From contig MSED01000007.1 in NCBI GenBank assembly GCA_002099365.1, forward strand, positions 992,001-1,056,000: a DNA stretch of 64,000 nt, in the 5' to 3' direction. The notes under the pieces were generated by a model. That model saw only the letters and a list, made by a program, of their open reading frames with translations. It searched no databases and was not told the origin of the DNA. This DNA comes from Phialophora verrucosa (lineage: Eukaryota > Ascomycota > Eurotiomycetes > Chaetothyriales > Herpotrichiellaceae). A program made the translations under genes and the position numbers. Below, one piece after another: positions 21,564-32,346 of this stretch (position 1 is its first letter; every line of letters begins with the position of its first letter).

Positions 21564-23400
21564 TCACAACTCATCCCTCAGCACGTCCTGGACTTTCTCC
21601 ACCACCTTGCTCCCACCCTCGCGGCCGATCTTCCTCCCCGGCTTCGTAACAAGCTCGGGACGCCATTCCCCGCGATCCTTCAATCCCCTCCTATATCGTA
21701 CGGACACGGTGGTTAGCATGGTAAGGAGGAACTACGAGACGAGACGAGGCGAGATGAGAAGCAAAAAAAAACATTACTCACTTGACCATGCTGGTGAGCA
21801 TTTCAAACACGACCTGCGCGCCGGCCAGGGCCGTGCTCTCGCCGTGCCCGCTCTCGTAGGCGGGGGAGACTTCGACGACGTCGGCGCCCACGAGGTTCAG
21901 GTCCTCGACGCCGCGGAGGATCTGGATCAGTTCGCGCGTCGTCCAGCCGCCGGGCTCGGGGGTGCCGGTGCCGGGCGCGAGGCCGGGGTCGAGCACGTCA
22001 ATGTCGACCGAGAGGTAGACTGGCGTGTCGGTCCCTGCTCGTATGAAGGAGGTTAGATCGCGGATCGCAAAGCATGGATCGCAAAGCATGGATCGTTGAG
22101 TGTCTGTCGCGGATTCCCCTAACTTTGCTTCGCTTCGCGTTGCCTCGTCCACTTACCCATTCTCTCCATAATCAGGTCGATGATGCCCTGGACACCGACG
22201 GCATCAATGTCGTCGCTTTCGATACGGAGGAAGCCCTGCTTCTCGTCGTCTTCGTAGTCGTGGAAGTCGGTGCCTAGGAGGCGTGTGCGCAGGCCGGCGT
22301 GCACGGAGGAGCCGTTGTTGATGAGGCCTTCTTGGCTGGCGACCCAGAACATGGTGCCGTGGGTGAAGTCGGCTTGGGTGGGGCTGTATGTTCGTCAGCC
22401 AGTTAACTAGCTGTCAATCTGTGCGGCATAGTATTGATGTGATCTTTGTTACGAGAAAAAAAAAAGGGAGCTCCAGGTGACTGTACTCACGTCTCGGCCC
22501 ACGCGCTGGGGTAGGCACCGGGATGCCAGGTGTCCAGGTGTGCGTCAAAGTGCAACACCGCGATCGGCTGGCCGTATACTTTCTCCAGCGCTCGCAGCGC
22601 CGGTAGTGCGACTGAGTGGTCTCCGCCCAGGGTGATCAGTTTGGGATGGACATGGCTTTCCGGGTTGCTGTAGCTCAAAGGTCGTCGGGAGAGGAGTTCG
22701 ATGTATGCACTGCTCATCTGGTGCAGGGCTAGGGCATTGTCGAACGGCGTGATGGGGATGTCTCCGCAGTCGAGGATCGCGGGCCACGACGTATAGGGGT
22801 TGAGATGGGCGCGGTGGTTGAACCCCCGAAACGAGGTCTGTCGTGCTGAGGCGGCGCGGATGGCGCGGGGGCCGAAGCGCGCTCCTGAGCATGTCCCTCA
22901 CGTTAGATATAGTATATATACATTATAACGATATAGGATTATGACTCGACATGGCGGGCCGTGAAAAGACAATGTGCTGCGTGCTCTGGACTCGGGAGAT
23001 GGTTCATTCCGTGCCTCTGGGCGGGGCGTACTCACCGGGTCGATAACTCACGGCCGTGTCGAATGGTGCTCCGATGATGCCAATGTCGAACGGTTCATAC
23101 GGCGTCGTCAGACACTTCACGTGTCGGAGGTGTGCAAAGGTTGATATGCCTGAGAATCCCCACTATAGACATGTTCAGCCGGTATGCTTGCCGAGGCTGT
23201 CCATTCCCAAATTTCCCCCTCTCGCGTCGATAGACCCCACCCGATGGAGGAGAGAAACTTACATCAAAGTCCCATTTCGCCTTCAACTCGTCAAGCGGAG
23301 TGCCGGACTCGGTCGGGATTTCAAGCTCCGGGTTATCGTAGAAGGAACATCGAGCCAAGGGAAGAAGAGGGACGAGAGCGGATAACGACAGAAGCAACAT
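21564..23400 (-). CDS. Agmatinase-type ureohydrolase with predicted signal peptide
   Basis: Manganese enzyme of the arginase/agmatinase family, which hydrolyses a guanidino group to release urea. The six-exon model, with all phases consistent, is 23263-23400, 23036-23162, 22491-22884, 22157-22383, 21782-22034 and 21564-21690, giving 421 residues. The acceptor of exon 5 could be 3 nt earlier. Metal-binding motifs are GGDHS (His178), DAHLDT (Asp202, His204, Asp206) and SVDIDVLDP (Asp306, Asp308), followed by APGTGTPE. The phrase WGFSGISTFAH at the exon 1-2 junction is typical of fungal agmatinases. The N-terminus MLLLSLSALVPLLPLARC is a strong signal-peptide candidate, so the enzyme may be secreted or vacuolar. 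Agmatine itself is not proven as substrate, and other guanidino compounds are possible. Confidence 0.9.
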
Positions 23401-23879
23401 TGCGGTAGTTGGTCACGATGTGTTTGGCACAGACCGGGAATAGTGTGTGACAAGGAAGATCAATTGTAAATCACTTACATAGGAGAGGAAACATATCGAT
23501 ATCAGCATGGAAAACGTGCAATGTGGGTGGGTGGTAGATGGAGACCCATTGAGTAATAGGGCGTCGTCTGCGAGTAAAATCTGCAGAGGAAGCGACAGCG
23601 AATCACAGATGGGCGGCGATCTCCGCCTTCAGATTCGAGCCCTTGATTGGTGGAAATTCCTCTTAAGTATGTCACAGTCAGCTCAGCCTCGTCGTTGGCG
23701 CAAGGCTGATTGACATCCAATCACAACTTCGAATGAGATTTGCAATATGCAAGGCGGACCAAGAAGGTACTTTGGCATCGTCCAAGACACGACTAACATC
23801 ACTTTTCCTTGCACGCGTTAGCTGACTGAGTGGGTTGAGAGGATTCACACAGGTGGATAATGACTCGATCCACCCGGAA
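23401..23879. promoter_or_regulatory. Divergent promoter of the agmatinase and ketoacyl synthase genes
   Basis: 479 bp between divergent start codons. No distinct element was recognised. A non-ATG in-frame extension (from a TTG at 23835) precedes the ketoacyl synthase start. Confidence 0.4.
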
Positions 23880-25362
23880 ATGAGAAGAGCCGTGGTGACA
23901 GGGTTGGGAGCTGTCACGCCCCTCGGAGTCGGCGTCAGAAGAACATGGTCTCGCCTCCTGGACGGCCACTGCGGCATCGCCTCAACCCGCCAGCTCGGCG
24001 ACGAGTTCCGAGCCTTGCCAAGTCAGGTCGCCGGGCTGGTTCCCCAGGCTGCACCCGGAGCAGATAGCACCACGACAACTCGGACCGCTGAAGACGGGCT
24101 GTGGAGGGCAGACGACCACCTCTCCGCCACGGAAATCCGCCAGACCGCCAAATTTGCACAATACGCCCTCGCGGCATCGGAGGAAGCATTCCGAGACGCG
24201 GGCTTCAAGGATGGCAACGGTCTGGATCCCGAAATGACCGGCGTGACGCTCGGTTCTGGCATAGGAAACCTCGCAGACCTGTACGACACGTCGGTCGCCT
24301 ACTCGCAGGGCCACAACTATCGCAAGATCCACCCCCTGTTCGTCCCCCGGCTGCTCATAAACCTCGGCGCCGGACATATTTCCATGCGCTACGGTCTACA
24401 AGGCCCAAATCATGCCGCCACGACCGCTTGCACGACGGGAGCGCATTCCATCGGCGATGCCGCGCGGTTTATCCAGGCAGGGGAAGCGGACGTCATGATC
24501 GCAGGCGGGGCGGAGAGTTGCATCCACCCACTTGCGATCGGGGGGTTCGCCAGGTCGAGGAGTTTGGTGACTGATTTCAACGACCAGCCGGGCAAGAGCT
24601 CGCGGCCGTTCGACAAAGACCGGGCGGGCTTTGTAATCGGAGAAGGGGCCGGTTGCTTGGTACTCGAGGTAGGCGTGATCTCCCGCAGACAGTGTAGCGG
24701 AACAGCGGCGCAGCGACACATATTGACGTCTGGCGCAGGAACTCGAGCACGCCAGATCCCGTGGGGCGCGTATCTACGCCGAACTCATCGGCTACGGTAA
24801 CTCGGCGGACGCGCACCACTTGACCGCACCGCTGGAAAACGGCGGCGGCGCGCTCCTCGCGATGAAGAAGGCGCTCAAACAGGCCCGGATCTCTCCTTCG
24901 AAGGTGGATTACATCAACGCCCACGCGACGTCCACGCCGCTGGGAGATCAAGCGGAGAACAAGGCGGTCAAGACGCTTATGCTGGGCGAACAGGGCAGAG
25001 CGGCCGCAAAGGAAATCAACGTGAGCAGCACGAAAGGTGCAATTGGACATCTTCTGGGCGCTGCCGGCGCGGTCGAAGCGCTGTTTACGGTTTTGGCAAT
25101 TCATGAGGTATGTGTCATTCATTGGCCCTGTCGTTCCTTGATGCGGAGACGGACAAGGCATCTATGGGTATCGTTGATAATAACATGCATGTGGTGGCAG
25201 AACGTCATGCCTCCGACGATAAACCTGGTCTCCAAAACCGAAGACTTCGACTGCAACTATGTCGCCAACGAAGCCCAACAGGCGGAAATCACTGTCGCGC
25301 TGACCAATAGCTTCGGTTTTGGCGGGACGAATTCGAGTTTATGCTTTAGGAAGTGCGAATGA
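23880..25362 (+). CDS. cem1: Mitochondrial beta-ketoacyl-[ACP] synthase (Cem1-like, KAS II type)
   Basis: Condensing enzyme of mitochondrial type II fatty acid synthesis, which provides octanoyl-ACP for lipoate. Exons are 23880-24668, 24739-25107 and 25201-25362, all phase 0, giving 439 residues. It begins MRRAVVTGLGAVTPLG, so the catalytic domain starts almost at once, as in other fungal members, and a targeting peptide is not obvious. The catalytic triad is visible: Cys184 in TTACTTGAHS, His325 in NAHATSTPLGD and His367 in KGAIGHLLGAAG. The Gly-rich end is NSFGFGGTNSSL. Intron 2 (93 nt) is a multiple of three with no in-frame stop, so its retention would add 31 residues between AIHE and NVMPP. 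The family sequence supports splicing. First ATG used; the frame continues upstream without another ATG. Confidence 0.93.
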
Positions 25363-25455
25363 GGGACTTCTTCGGGGGAATACCCTCTGTACGATACAAT
25401 TTCAGAAGGAGGATAAAAGTTGGAGGAAATGGTCCATCCCGAGCATCCCCTCTCC

Positions 25456-26715
25456 CTAAGCCACGTCAATCGAAGACTTCCTGAGGGGCACTTTGAGCCC
25501 CGGCTGAGCCATGCCAATCCCCGTCAAAGCAGGGGAAGCCGAGACGGTCGATGAAGGGAAGTTCTCGTTGATGGCGGACTGAGGAACGGCGCTTCGAGCA
25601 CTGTCCGAAGGGACACTGAATATGCTGGCACCGTTTCGGTTTCCGCTCATGGCGTTGGACAACATCTCCTTCAGGCGCACGAGCGGGTATTTGCGCCTGA
25701 TGGGAAACAGTTCGCGCGTGACCAGCGGTTGCGGTCGCGCGAGACTTCTCGAGATGGCAGTCATGACCGAGTCTTTCTCCTCGTCCGAGTCGACGGGCCC
25801 GTTGAGCGTTGGATCCATGTCGTCTTCGAAGAGAGCCGGGGCGTTGGCGTCGATCGCGGCCTTTTGCTGTCGGGCCTGATTCTTCTTCTGGTATGCAGCC
25901 AGCAGCATGTCGTAGGGTAGACTCCTCCCAGGCACAGCCCGCTTGGCTCCCATACTGTGGCTTTTGCATGTGAGACTCCTCGCACACTGGACCCCGTTCG
26001 GAAGAGTGACGCCGCACTGTTTCTCCACGTCGACAGGACCCTTGGGCTTGGCCGCCTTGGATTTGGGATCTTCCCTTCTCTTCTTCTTCTTGGGTTCCTT
26101 GTCGTCGTCACCCTCGGCTTTGCGTTTCTTGCCTTTCTTCGTGCCGTCGTCGTCGCCGCCATTGGCAGCGTCCTTCCTGCCCGGCCCGCGGATGTCATCG
26201 TCGTCATCGTCGTCATCATCGGCTCTCTCTGCACGCTCTTTGGCTCGCAGGGCAGCTTCCCGGGCCTCTTTCTTCTTCCGCGCCTTGTCCTGCTTGGACT
26301 TTAGACACAGGGCGATATGCTCCTTTGCCGTGCGCTGGAGGATCGACTTCTTGCAGTGCTTGCAGACGAGTGTCTCGAGGCTTTCCGGGTGGCCGGTGGG
26401 GAAGTTGGCCATGGTCTCGCCCTCGAACTTTGGGAGTTCTGGCGAGGGAGCGTCGGCGACATGTTTGATACCTGAATATCCTCATCAGTGGCCGTGCGTT
26501 ACACGAGCACCTGTACCGACCGTTCACCTGGGTATCTTTCTTGGCGGATACTTTCTTTAACTGGGCTTTGGGCGCCTTCTTGATCGATTTGCTAGGTTTG
26601 TAAGTGGCTGCGGAGAGGAGGGAGGGGGACGAGGCTACGATAGCAAGTTAGTCGCTGTGCATCTCGTCTTCGAGGGACGTGATCGATACGAACCTCGTGA
26701 CCCGGCTGTCGCCAT
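25456..26715 (-). CDS. sgf73: SAGA complex subunit Sgf73 (ataxin-7 homologue, SCA7 domain)
   Basis: Anchors the deubiquitinase module (Ubp8, Sgf11, Sus1) to the SAGA coactivator. The last exon (25456-26471) carries an N-terminal zinc finger (LVCKHCKKSILQRTAKEHIALC) and a Lys/Asp-rich linker with a D-run. The SCA7 domain follows, with the Cys-His pattern CGVTLPNGVQCARSLTCKSH and then GRSLPYDMLLAAYQKK. Two small upstream exons give the start MATAGSR: 26694-26715 and 26521-26634, the latter encoding a Lys-rich stretch. The model predicts 383 residues. The junction between exons 2 and 3 is uncertain. An apparent GTGAAC donor at 26527 breaks the frame, whereas GTCGGT at 26520 keeps it. An alternative acceptor further into exon 3 is also possible. 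Diverges from the capping enzyme gene. Confidence 0.85.
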
Positions 26716-27023
26716 GATGGCAAAGGTGCGTAGATGAGAGTGCGTAGTCGAACGATCATTCAGACATTCGATGGCCTGTGTGAGCTCTCAAAGGTGTCGA
26801 GTCGTGATGCCCATATTAGTGAAGTTGGGGGACGTGGAATGGTTGGAGTGACTCCTGCTCCTCATGATATGGGGAGGGGGGGTCCCCCTGCGGGTCGCGA
26901 TCTGGTCTTGGCGGGCGTGGCCTTTATCTGCAACTCTAATTCCATGCTTGCATCCTTCTGTTCTCGAAATCCAGTACCTCCTACTCCCTCCACGTCCCCC
27001 AACGACCCTCTACCCTCGCAGTC
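26716..27023. promoter_or_regulatory. Divergent promoter of sgf73 and ceg1
   Basis: 308 bp separate the two start codons, too short for two independent fungal promoters of usual size, so elements are probably shared. A run of G (about 26873-26882) and purine blocks are present. No named element was recognised. Confidence 0.45.
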
Positions 27024-28232
27024 ATGGACGGGCACCTTGCCGGCGAGATCAAGGGCCCTGAGGCGAACCCTCTCCTCGAGCGCATCGGCGGCATCTGGGC
27101 CGGACGGACACCAGGGCTGCAGGAAGAGTTCCAGCGCGAGGTCGCGCAGCTGCTCGGCCGGGGCAGAAATCTCTCCTTCCCTGGGGCGCAGCCCGTGTCC
27201 TTCTCGGCCGAACACATCCAGGAGCTGAAGACGCAAGACTACTACGTGTGCGAGAAGACCGACGGACTGCGCTACCTGATGTACCTGACGCGGGAGGGCG
27301 AGCACGACATCCACTACCTCATCGACCGGAAGAACGACTACTGGTTCGTGCCGTACCTGCACTTCCCGCACCATGAGGACAAGACGTTCGAGCGCTTCCA
27401 CACCGACACGATTCTCGACGGCGAGCTTGTCGAAGACCGCTACCCGGACCGACCGCCCGTGATCAAGTTCCTGGTCTTCGACTGCCTCGTCCTCGACAAG
27501 CAGATCCTGATGCAACGGCCGCTCGACAAGCGGCTCGCGTACTTCAAGTCCCACGTCCTCGGCCCCTACAAAGAGATGTACAAGCAGCAGCCCGACAGGC
27601 CCCAGCCCTTCGTCCTCGAGGACAAGGCCACCGAGTTCAGCTACGGGCTCGAGAAAATGTTCAAGGAGATCATCCCCAAGGTCAAGCAACTGCACGGCAA
27701 CGACGGCCTGATCTTCACGTGCAGGAACACGCCCTACAAGACCGGCACGGACGAGCACATCCTCAAGTGGAAACCGCCGTCCGAGAACACGGTCGACTTC
27801 CTGCTGCACATCGAGTGGCCGAAGACGGACCCCGACCCGGAGGACCCAGACCGCTCGCCCCAGCCCGATTACTACGCCTTCCCTTCTCGCTTCAGCCTGT
27901 ACATCCACCACGGCTCGAACGAGTACTCGTACATTGACGACCTGTACGTTGAACCGCACGAATACGAGGAGTGGAAATCGCTCGGCCACCCGTTGCAGGA
28001 CATCATCGTCGAGGCGGCCAAGGACGACGAGCAGAGGTGGAGATATCATCGCTTCAGACATGACAAGGACCAGTCCAACCACATCAAGGTGTACAAGAGC
28101 GTCATTCGGAGCATCCAGAGCCACGTGACGGAGCAAGATCTGCTCGACCACGCCGGCGACATCAGGAGTGCGTGGAAGGCCCGGGATGAGGAACGCAAGC
28201 GCATTCAAGGCGGTGTCAAGCGTGATGCTTGA
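27024..28232 (+). CDS. ceg1: mRNA capping enzyme guanylyltransferase (alpha subunit)
   Basis: Transfers GMP from GTP to the diphosphate end of nascent Pol II transcripts in the nucleus. Intronless, 402 residues, the usual length of fungal stand-alone guanylyltransferases. The active-site motif I is KTDG at 78-81, in the context CEKTDGLRYL, with Lys78 as the GMP-bound residue. Further nucleotidyltransferase motifs are visible: DRKNDYWFV (III region), DTILDGELV (IIIa), DGLIFTC (IV) and LKWKPPSENTVDF (V). The C-terminal OB-fold runs over about 250-390. The coding sequence is very GC-rich at third positions, which creates a long spurious ORF on the opposite strand (26862-28208). Confidence 0.96.
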   Translation: MDGHLAGEIKGPEANPLLERIGGIWAGRTPGLQEEFQREVAQLLGRGRNLSFPGAQPVSFSAEHIQELKTQDYYVCEKTDGLRYLMYLTREGEHDIHYLIDRKNDYWFVPYLHFPHHEDKTFERFHTDTILDGELVEDRYPDRPPVIKFLVFDCLVLDKQILMQRPLDKRLAYFKSHVLGPYKEMYKQQPDRPQPFVLEDKATEFSYGLEKMFKEIIPKVKQLHGNDGLIFTCRNTPYKTGTDEHILKWKPPSENTVDFLLHIEWPKTDPDPEDPDRSPQPDYYAFPSRFSLYIHHGSNEYSYIDDLYVEPHEYEEWKSLGHPLQDIIVEAAKDDEQRWRYHRFRHDKDQSNHIKVYKSVIRSIQSHVTEQDLLDHAGDIRSAWKARDEERKRIQGGVKRDA

Positions 28233-28822
28233 GAAGGATAAAGTTCACCTTAATGCACAGTGGCAGTAGCTAGCATAGTTGCGTATAGCACGTAGCTAGC
28301 TCATCGCTCCGATTATGGTTATGGTTACGGTTTTGGCGTTTCATGCATGCATGGCGTTGGAAGGCTGGGCTCGGCGGGGCAGAGATGCCGTAACATGCTC
28401 ATTTGCAAATGACATGACATGACAAGGCACGAGACGAGATGACATGGTACGATACGATACGAAATGATATGATACCCCAAATACGGAGTACCGGACCGGG
28501 CAGAAGGCGCCAACGACAAGGGGAAGGGGAAGGGGTACGGTGTCGAAAGCGTTTATCTGCAGAATCAGCGTCAACGACACCGTCAGCGCGGGAGGATCGA
28601 CGGAGTAATAGACAGGATATAAAGCAAGAGGGTCTACAGTAGAAAATGTATTATCCCGCGCCCGTGAAGGCAAGGAATGTTATGGTACGGGACGTGTGTG
28701 CTATGTTATGTTACTGTAGATTGTTTCAAAAGTCTCGGATGATGCTCCAATCGGGATCTACCTGCTCAGATACTGTAGCTAACCAGGTAGCTCTGAACCA
28801 GCACATCCACATCGCATCCACA
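28233..28822. other. Convergent intergenic region with short repeats
   Basis: Between the ends of ceg1 (+) and the Zn2Cys6 gene (-). Contains diverged ATGAC/TACGA pentamer runs at 28411-28474 and GGGGAA repeats near 28520. No gene was recognised. Confidence 0.5.
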
Positions 28823-31813
28823 TTAATACTGGGGATATTGTCCCTGTCCCTGTCCCGGTCGCTGTGGCGCTTCGTACCCAGACCCGCGCCTCATATCCAA
28901 GCTCACGGCCTGGGGTCCTCTCAATTCAGTCTCCCGGCGCCCATCACCGCCAGACAACATGGACGCTGGTACTCGTACCGGCACGCTACGACCGCCCCCA
29001 TCGTCGTGTCGCGCAGGGGCGGTCGTGGTCCCGACCTCGCGGCCTAGAAAGGGATACGGCGTGCTCGTCCACTCCGTGTCCGCGTGCGTTGATGGTTGGG
29101 TCATGGCCATTGCCTGCGCGTCCGTGAGGGGCGGGTATGCGGTATTACCGGTACTGGAATTCCCGTTCCCGTTGGCGTTCCCGTTCGCATTCTCGCTGTC
29201 AGTCCCGGATCGGTAGGATTGGACTTGGCCTTGGCCATGGTTTTGGTCTCGATCTCGGCCTTGGTTGTGATGCTGGTGCTGGAACGGACCAGAAGAAGAC
29301 GACACTTGCATGACGCCCGCCGCGCCAGCACTGTCGTGGAAAGGTAGAATATCGGTCGGGTCGGGGAGGGCCATCCATTGGTCGAGGAGAGGCCAGTCGA
29401 TGTCCATGGTCGCAGGATCGGACGCCGATGCGGATGGGAGTGGGAGCTGATTTGACGTGAGGGGCCCAGCACCGGCGCCGGCCGCGATGTAAGACGGGCT
29501 GAACGGGAAGAAACTGAGGAAGGAGCTCTCGCCCAGGCTGATGGGGTTGTTGATCCCCGGCATGAGGTTCTGGAAGGTGTTTAACGGGTTGGTGCTGCTG
29601 TCGGCGCTGGCGCTGCTGCCGCTATGGAGAGGGGCGAAGTACGTCGGATCCCCCGAGTCGGACGAGTTGAATAGGCTCTCGCGGATGTGTCCTTCTCCTT
29701 GTCGCTGTGCTTGGGATTCGTCTTGCAGCGTCAGAGGGGCCAAGTTGAAATCGTACTGCATGGGGAACATTGCCGATGGCATGAACTTTCCGGGCTGCCG
29801 GAAGGGGGAAGGTTTTGTGCCGGTGCTCGTGCTCGTGCTGGCGCCGGTGTTGGAGCTGACCGTCCCTCCTGCCGAAGAGGCGGTTTCGTTGTCTCCCTTC
29901 TCGGACCACAGCACCGCTCGCAAGACAGCCGCCACGCGTCTCGCCTCGCTGCTCGTTGGGCTCAACTCCTCGCAGATGGCGAAAGAGTCCCTGAGCATCG
30001 TGTACTGCTCTTTCATCTGCTCGTCGGCGTCGATGTCCTTCCCGGGGTTGGCTTTCTTCCACATGCTCACACCGAGACACAGGACCATGCCGGCGAGGTA
30101 GAAGTCGTTCATGGTGAATGAATTGAGCATCCACCTGTCGTTGAACAGCTGGCCCCCAGGTTTGAACTCCTTGTGCATATCGAGCATGTGCCGGGTGATG
30201 GCGATGGCGGCGTCGGTGCACGCGCGCGTCGACGCCGGGTGTGTGCCTTGGGTCATGTACTTTCGGTGCAGCACCAGGAGCGACTTCTGGTACAGAAATT
30301 CGCAGTTCGTCCGTACCATTGTGAGGTAGCTTGGGTCCGCAAAGGACTGGGACATGGGCTTGACGTGCAGCACGGTCGGCACCGTCGCGTACGTGGCGCG
30401 GACCTCTCGGTCCAGATCCATGACTTGCTGGGCATGGTTGTCGGTGTGGAAGGAGAGCGCGTGCGCGCAGACTTTGCCAAACGTGGTCATCAGGCGAGAC
30501 TTGACGATGAAGTACAGGATCTGCGTCGCTTCGGTCTCGGGCCTGGATGGCGGTGCCACTTTCGTGTCCTCGTCAAAGTCCGTGTCCAGCAGGTTGCGAG
30601 GGTTCATCGTGTCCCAGCTATGCGGGGGGATTTGGTTCGGCAGGCCCAGTTGGAAGGACACCATGAGATCGAACTGCCGACACATGGCCCAGGTCCGTCT
30701 TCGCATCTCCCCCTCAAACACCGAGATGTGAGGGAACCGAGACGGCTCTCGGTGATAGCCCGATCGGAAGGCTAGGCGCACGACGGTCGAGAAGATGACG
30801 CCGACGTCTCCGGACGGGTCCAGCGTCGCCATATACTTGCATTGAGCATACAGACCAAGGGCTTCGACGACGTAGCGCTTTGGCCGCGTGAAGCCGCCGA
30901 GCCGAAGACATTGGCCAGCCGCATGGAGGAAGCTCACCCGGGGGCTGAGCTGGTCCTCCGGGGTGGTCGGTTCAGAGCCGACCGCCTCGGACAGACCGGC
31001 CGACAAGCAACAGATGGAAAAGAGCATGGAGATCCAGAGAGGCGGGGTGTCGAGTGGTGTCCGCCAGAACTGTTCGTATTGCCGTTGGAACTGTTGGGTG
31101 TGGATGAATGGAATGACGAGATAGCGGCTGTTGAAGTAGGTCGAGAGACGCCGGTCGACCTGCAACCGCGGCGGAAGGGCGTGGGCCAGGATTTGTGCGA
31201 GGGAGAGGTGGCTGCTTGGGCCGAAGAGACTGTCCGTCTCGATATCTTCGGGCTCGTCCAGATCCGCGCTCGGGGGCTGGTCTCCTCCGTCGATGCTGCC
31301 ACCCAGAGCCGACTTGAGTTCCTGGAGGTTTTCCAGTATAGCAGACCAGTGGGTTGACCCGACGTAGCGAGACTCGGCAGGCCCGTACTGTAAATGCCCG
31401 TCGTGGGCAACACTGGTGCTGCCAGGCGTCGCATCTCTGTCGCTCTCAGAAGTGGTGCCGGCGCCGTTGCCGGACTCGTCGGTGGGATTTGCGCCATTTG
31501 AAGTATCGACCATCTGCATGACTAGTTGCTCCAAACGGCCGAGCCTTTCTTGGGCTCGTCCTCGTTTCGCACTCTTGGCTGCGGCATCAAAGGCCTTCGC
31601 GGAAGGGACTTTACCATATGTGCAATTGGCTTGATTGCCGCGTTTGACACACGTCTCGCATGGATGGCCTCTGTCGCATCTGAGCTTCTTCAGCCGGCAG
31701 GGCGCACACGAGAGAGGCTGCCGATTGCGCCTCCTCAACTTGGTGTCGACTCCAGCCTGCTGGCTGTCGAGGTTGGCTCGGAACTTGTGGGTTAGAGCGA
31801 AGAAGCCTGACAT
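28823..31813 (-). CDS. Zn2Cys6 fungal transcription factor
   Basis: Sequence-specific regulator of the fungal Gal4-type class, acting in the nucleus. Intronless, 996 residues. The binuclear zinc cluster lies at 36-64 with spacing C-X2-C-X6-C-X5-C-X2-C-X8-C, preceded by a basic stretch (LRRRNRQP). The fungal-specific middle homology region spans about 225-560. It includes a segment typical of the domain (EGEMRRRTWAMCRQFDLMVSFQLGLP) and then IPPHSWDTMNPRNL. The C-terminal third is low-complexity (Ser/Thr/Gly, Asn-Gly repeats, Gln) and may be an activation region. The target pathway cannot be inferred: the neighbours are an SDR enzyme and housekeeping genes, not a metabolite cluster. Start chosen at the first ATG. 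Confidence 0.88.
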   Translation of the reverse strand: MSGFFALTHKFRANLDSQQAGVDTKLRRRNRQPLSCAPCRLKKLRCDRGHPCETCVKRGNQANCTYGKVPSAKAFDAAAKSAKRGRAQERLGRLEQLVMQMVDTSNGANPTDESGNGAGTTSESDRDATPGSTSVAHDGHLQYGPAESRYVGSTHWSAILENLQELKSALGGSIDGGDQPPSADLDEPEDIETDSLFGPSSHLSLAQILAHALPPRLQVDRRLSTYFNSRYLVIPFIHTQQFQRQYEQFWRTPLDTPPLWISMLFSICCLSAGLSEAVGSEPTTPEDQLSPRVSFLHAAGQCLRLGGFTRPKRYVVEALGLYAQCKYMATLDPSGDVGVIFSTVVRLAFRSGYHREPSRFPHISVFEGEMRRRTWAMCRQFDLMVSFQLGLPNQIPPHSWDTMNPRNLLDTDFDEDTKVAPPSRPETEATQILYFIVKSRLMTTFGKVCAHALSFHTDNHAQQVMDLDREVRATYATVPTVLHVKPMSQSFADPSYLTMVRTNCEFLYQKSLLVLHRKYMTQGTHPASTRACTDAAIAITRHMLDMHKEFKPGGQLFNDRWMLNSFTMNDFYLAGMVLCLGVSMWKKANPGKDIDADEQMKEQYTMLRDSFAICEELSPTSSEARRVAAVLRAVLWSEKGDNETASSAGGTVSSNTGASTSTSTGTKPSPFRQPGKFMPSAMFPMQYDFNLAPLTLQDESQAQRQGEGHIRESLFNSSDSGDPTYFAPLHSGSSASADSSTNPLNTFQNLMPGINNPISLGESSFLSFFPFSPSYIAAGAGAGPLTSNQLPLPSASASDPATMDIDWPLLDQWMALPDPTDILPFHDSAGAAGVMQVSSSSGPFQHQHHNQGRDRDQNHGQGQVQSYRSGTDSENANGNANGNGNSSTGNTAYPPLTDAQAMAMTQPSTHADTEWTSTPYPFLGREVGTTTAPARHDDGGGRSVPVRVPASMLSGGDGRRETELRGPQAVSLDMRRGSGYEAPQRPGQGQGQYPQY

Positions 31814-32346
31814 TGTGGCGAGATGCAGCAGGCTTCAAGGCTTGCGGATGGCTTTCATGTGCAAAGTCAAAGACTACGCAGACCGAGCAATATTGGAGGT
31901 GATTGTGTTCACTCTGCTGCATCTGGAATCCCCAACTCAGTGCCCGCCGGTTTGAGACGCGGGCGTGATGTGTGGTTTGGATCAGTGGGAACTGCACATA
32001 CACCACATTGTAACGAATGAGAAGAACAACTATTTCATCGCATAATGAAGACTAGACTCGAGAGGGCATACGAATGGACCGTGGCCCCAAGCCTTCGTGC
32101 CTAGGTACAACCCCCCTGGTGCCCCTAATCGGTAAAGTGCGATTCACCACACCAGGCACCCCGCCAAGCGACTGACCAACATACAGGCATCCCTTGCATA
32201 TTCCGTACTCTACACGGCCAAAGCAAGAAATGAATCCGTTCAATTACTAGGGTGCATAACTTCAATTGCCATCACACTCTCCATTGACTGTCTTCCATTC
32301 AACTCCCCGACTGAACAGCGACGACACGGGTCTGGAACCCCGTCAA
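31814..32346. other. Intergenic: Zn2Cys6 gene upstream region and SDR 3' side
   Basis: 533 bp holding the promoter of the regulator gene and the 3' end of the SDR gene. No element was recognised. Confidence 0.4.

Noticed and set aside
23835..23879. In-frame TTG-initiated extension of the ketoacyl synthase
   Set aside because: The first ATG (23880) already gives the usual fungal N-terminus, and TTG initiation is not expected in a nuclear gene.
26862..28208. 448-codon minus-strand ORF opposite ceg1
   Set aside because: It is the mirror of a strongly GC3-biased coding sequence. The plus-strand frame has all capping-enzyme motifs, while the minus frame is Val/Leu/Arg/Asp-rich with no domain.
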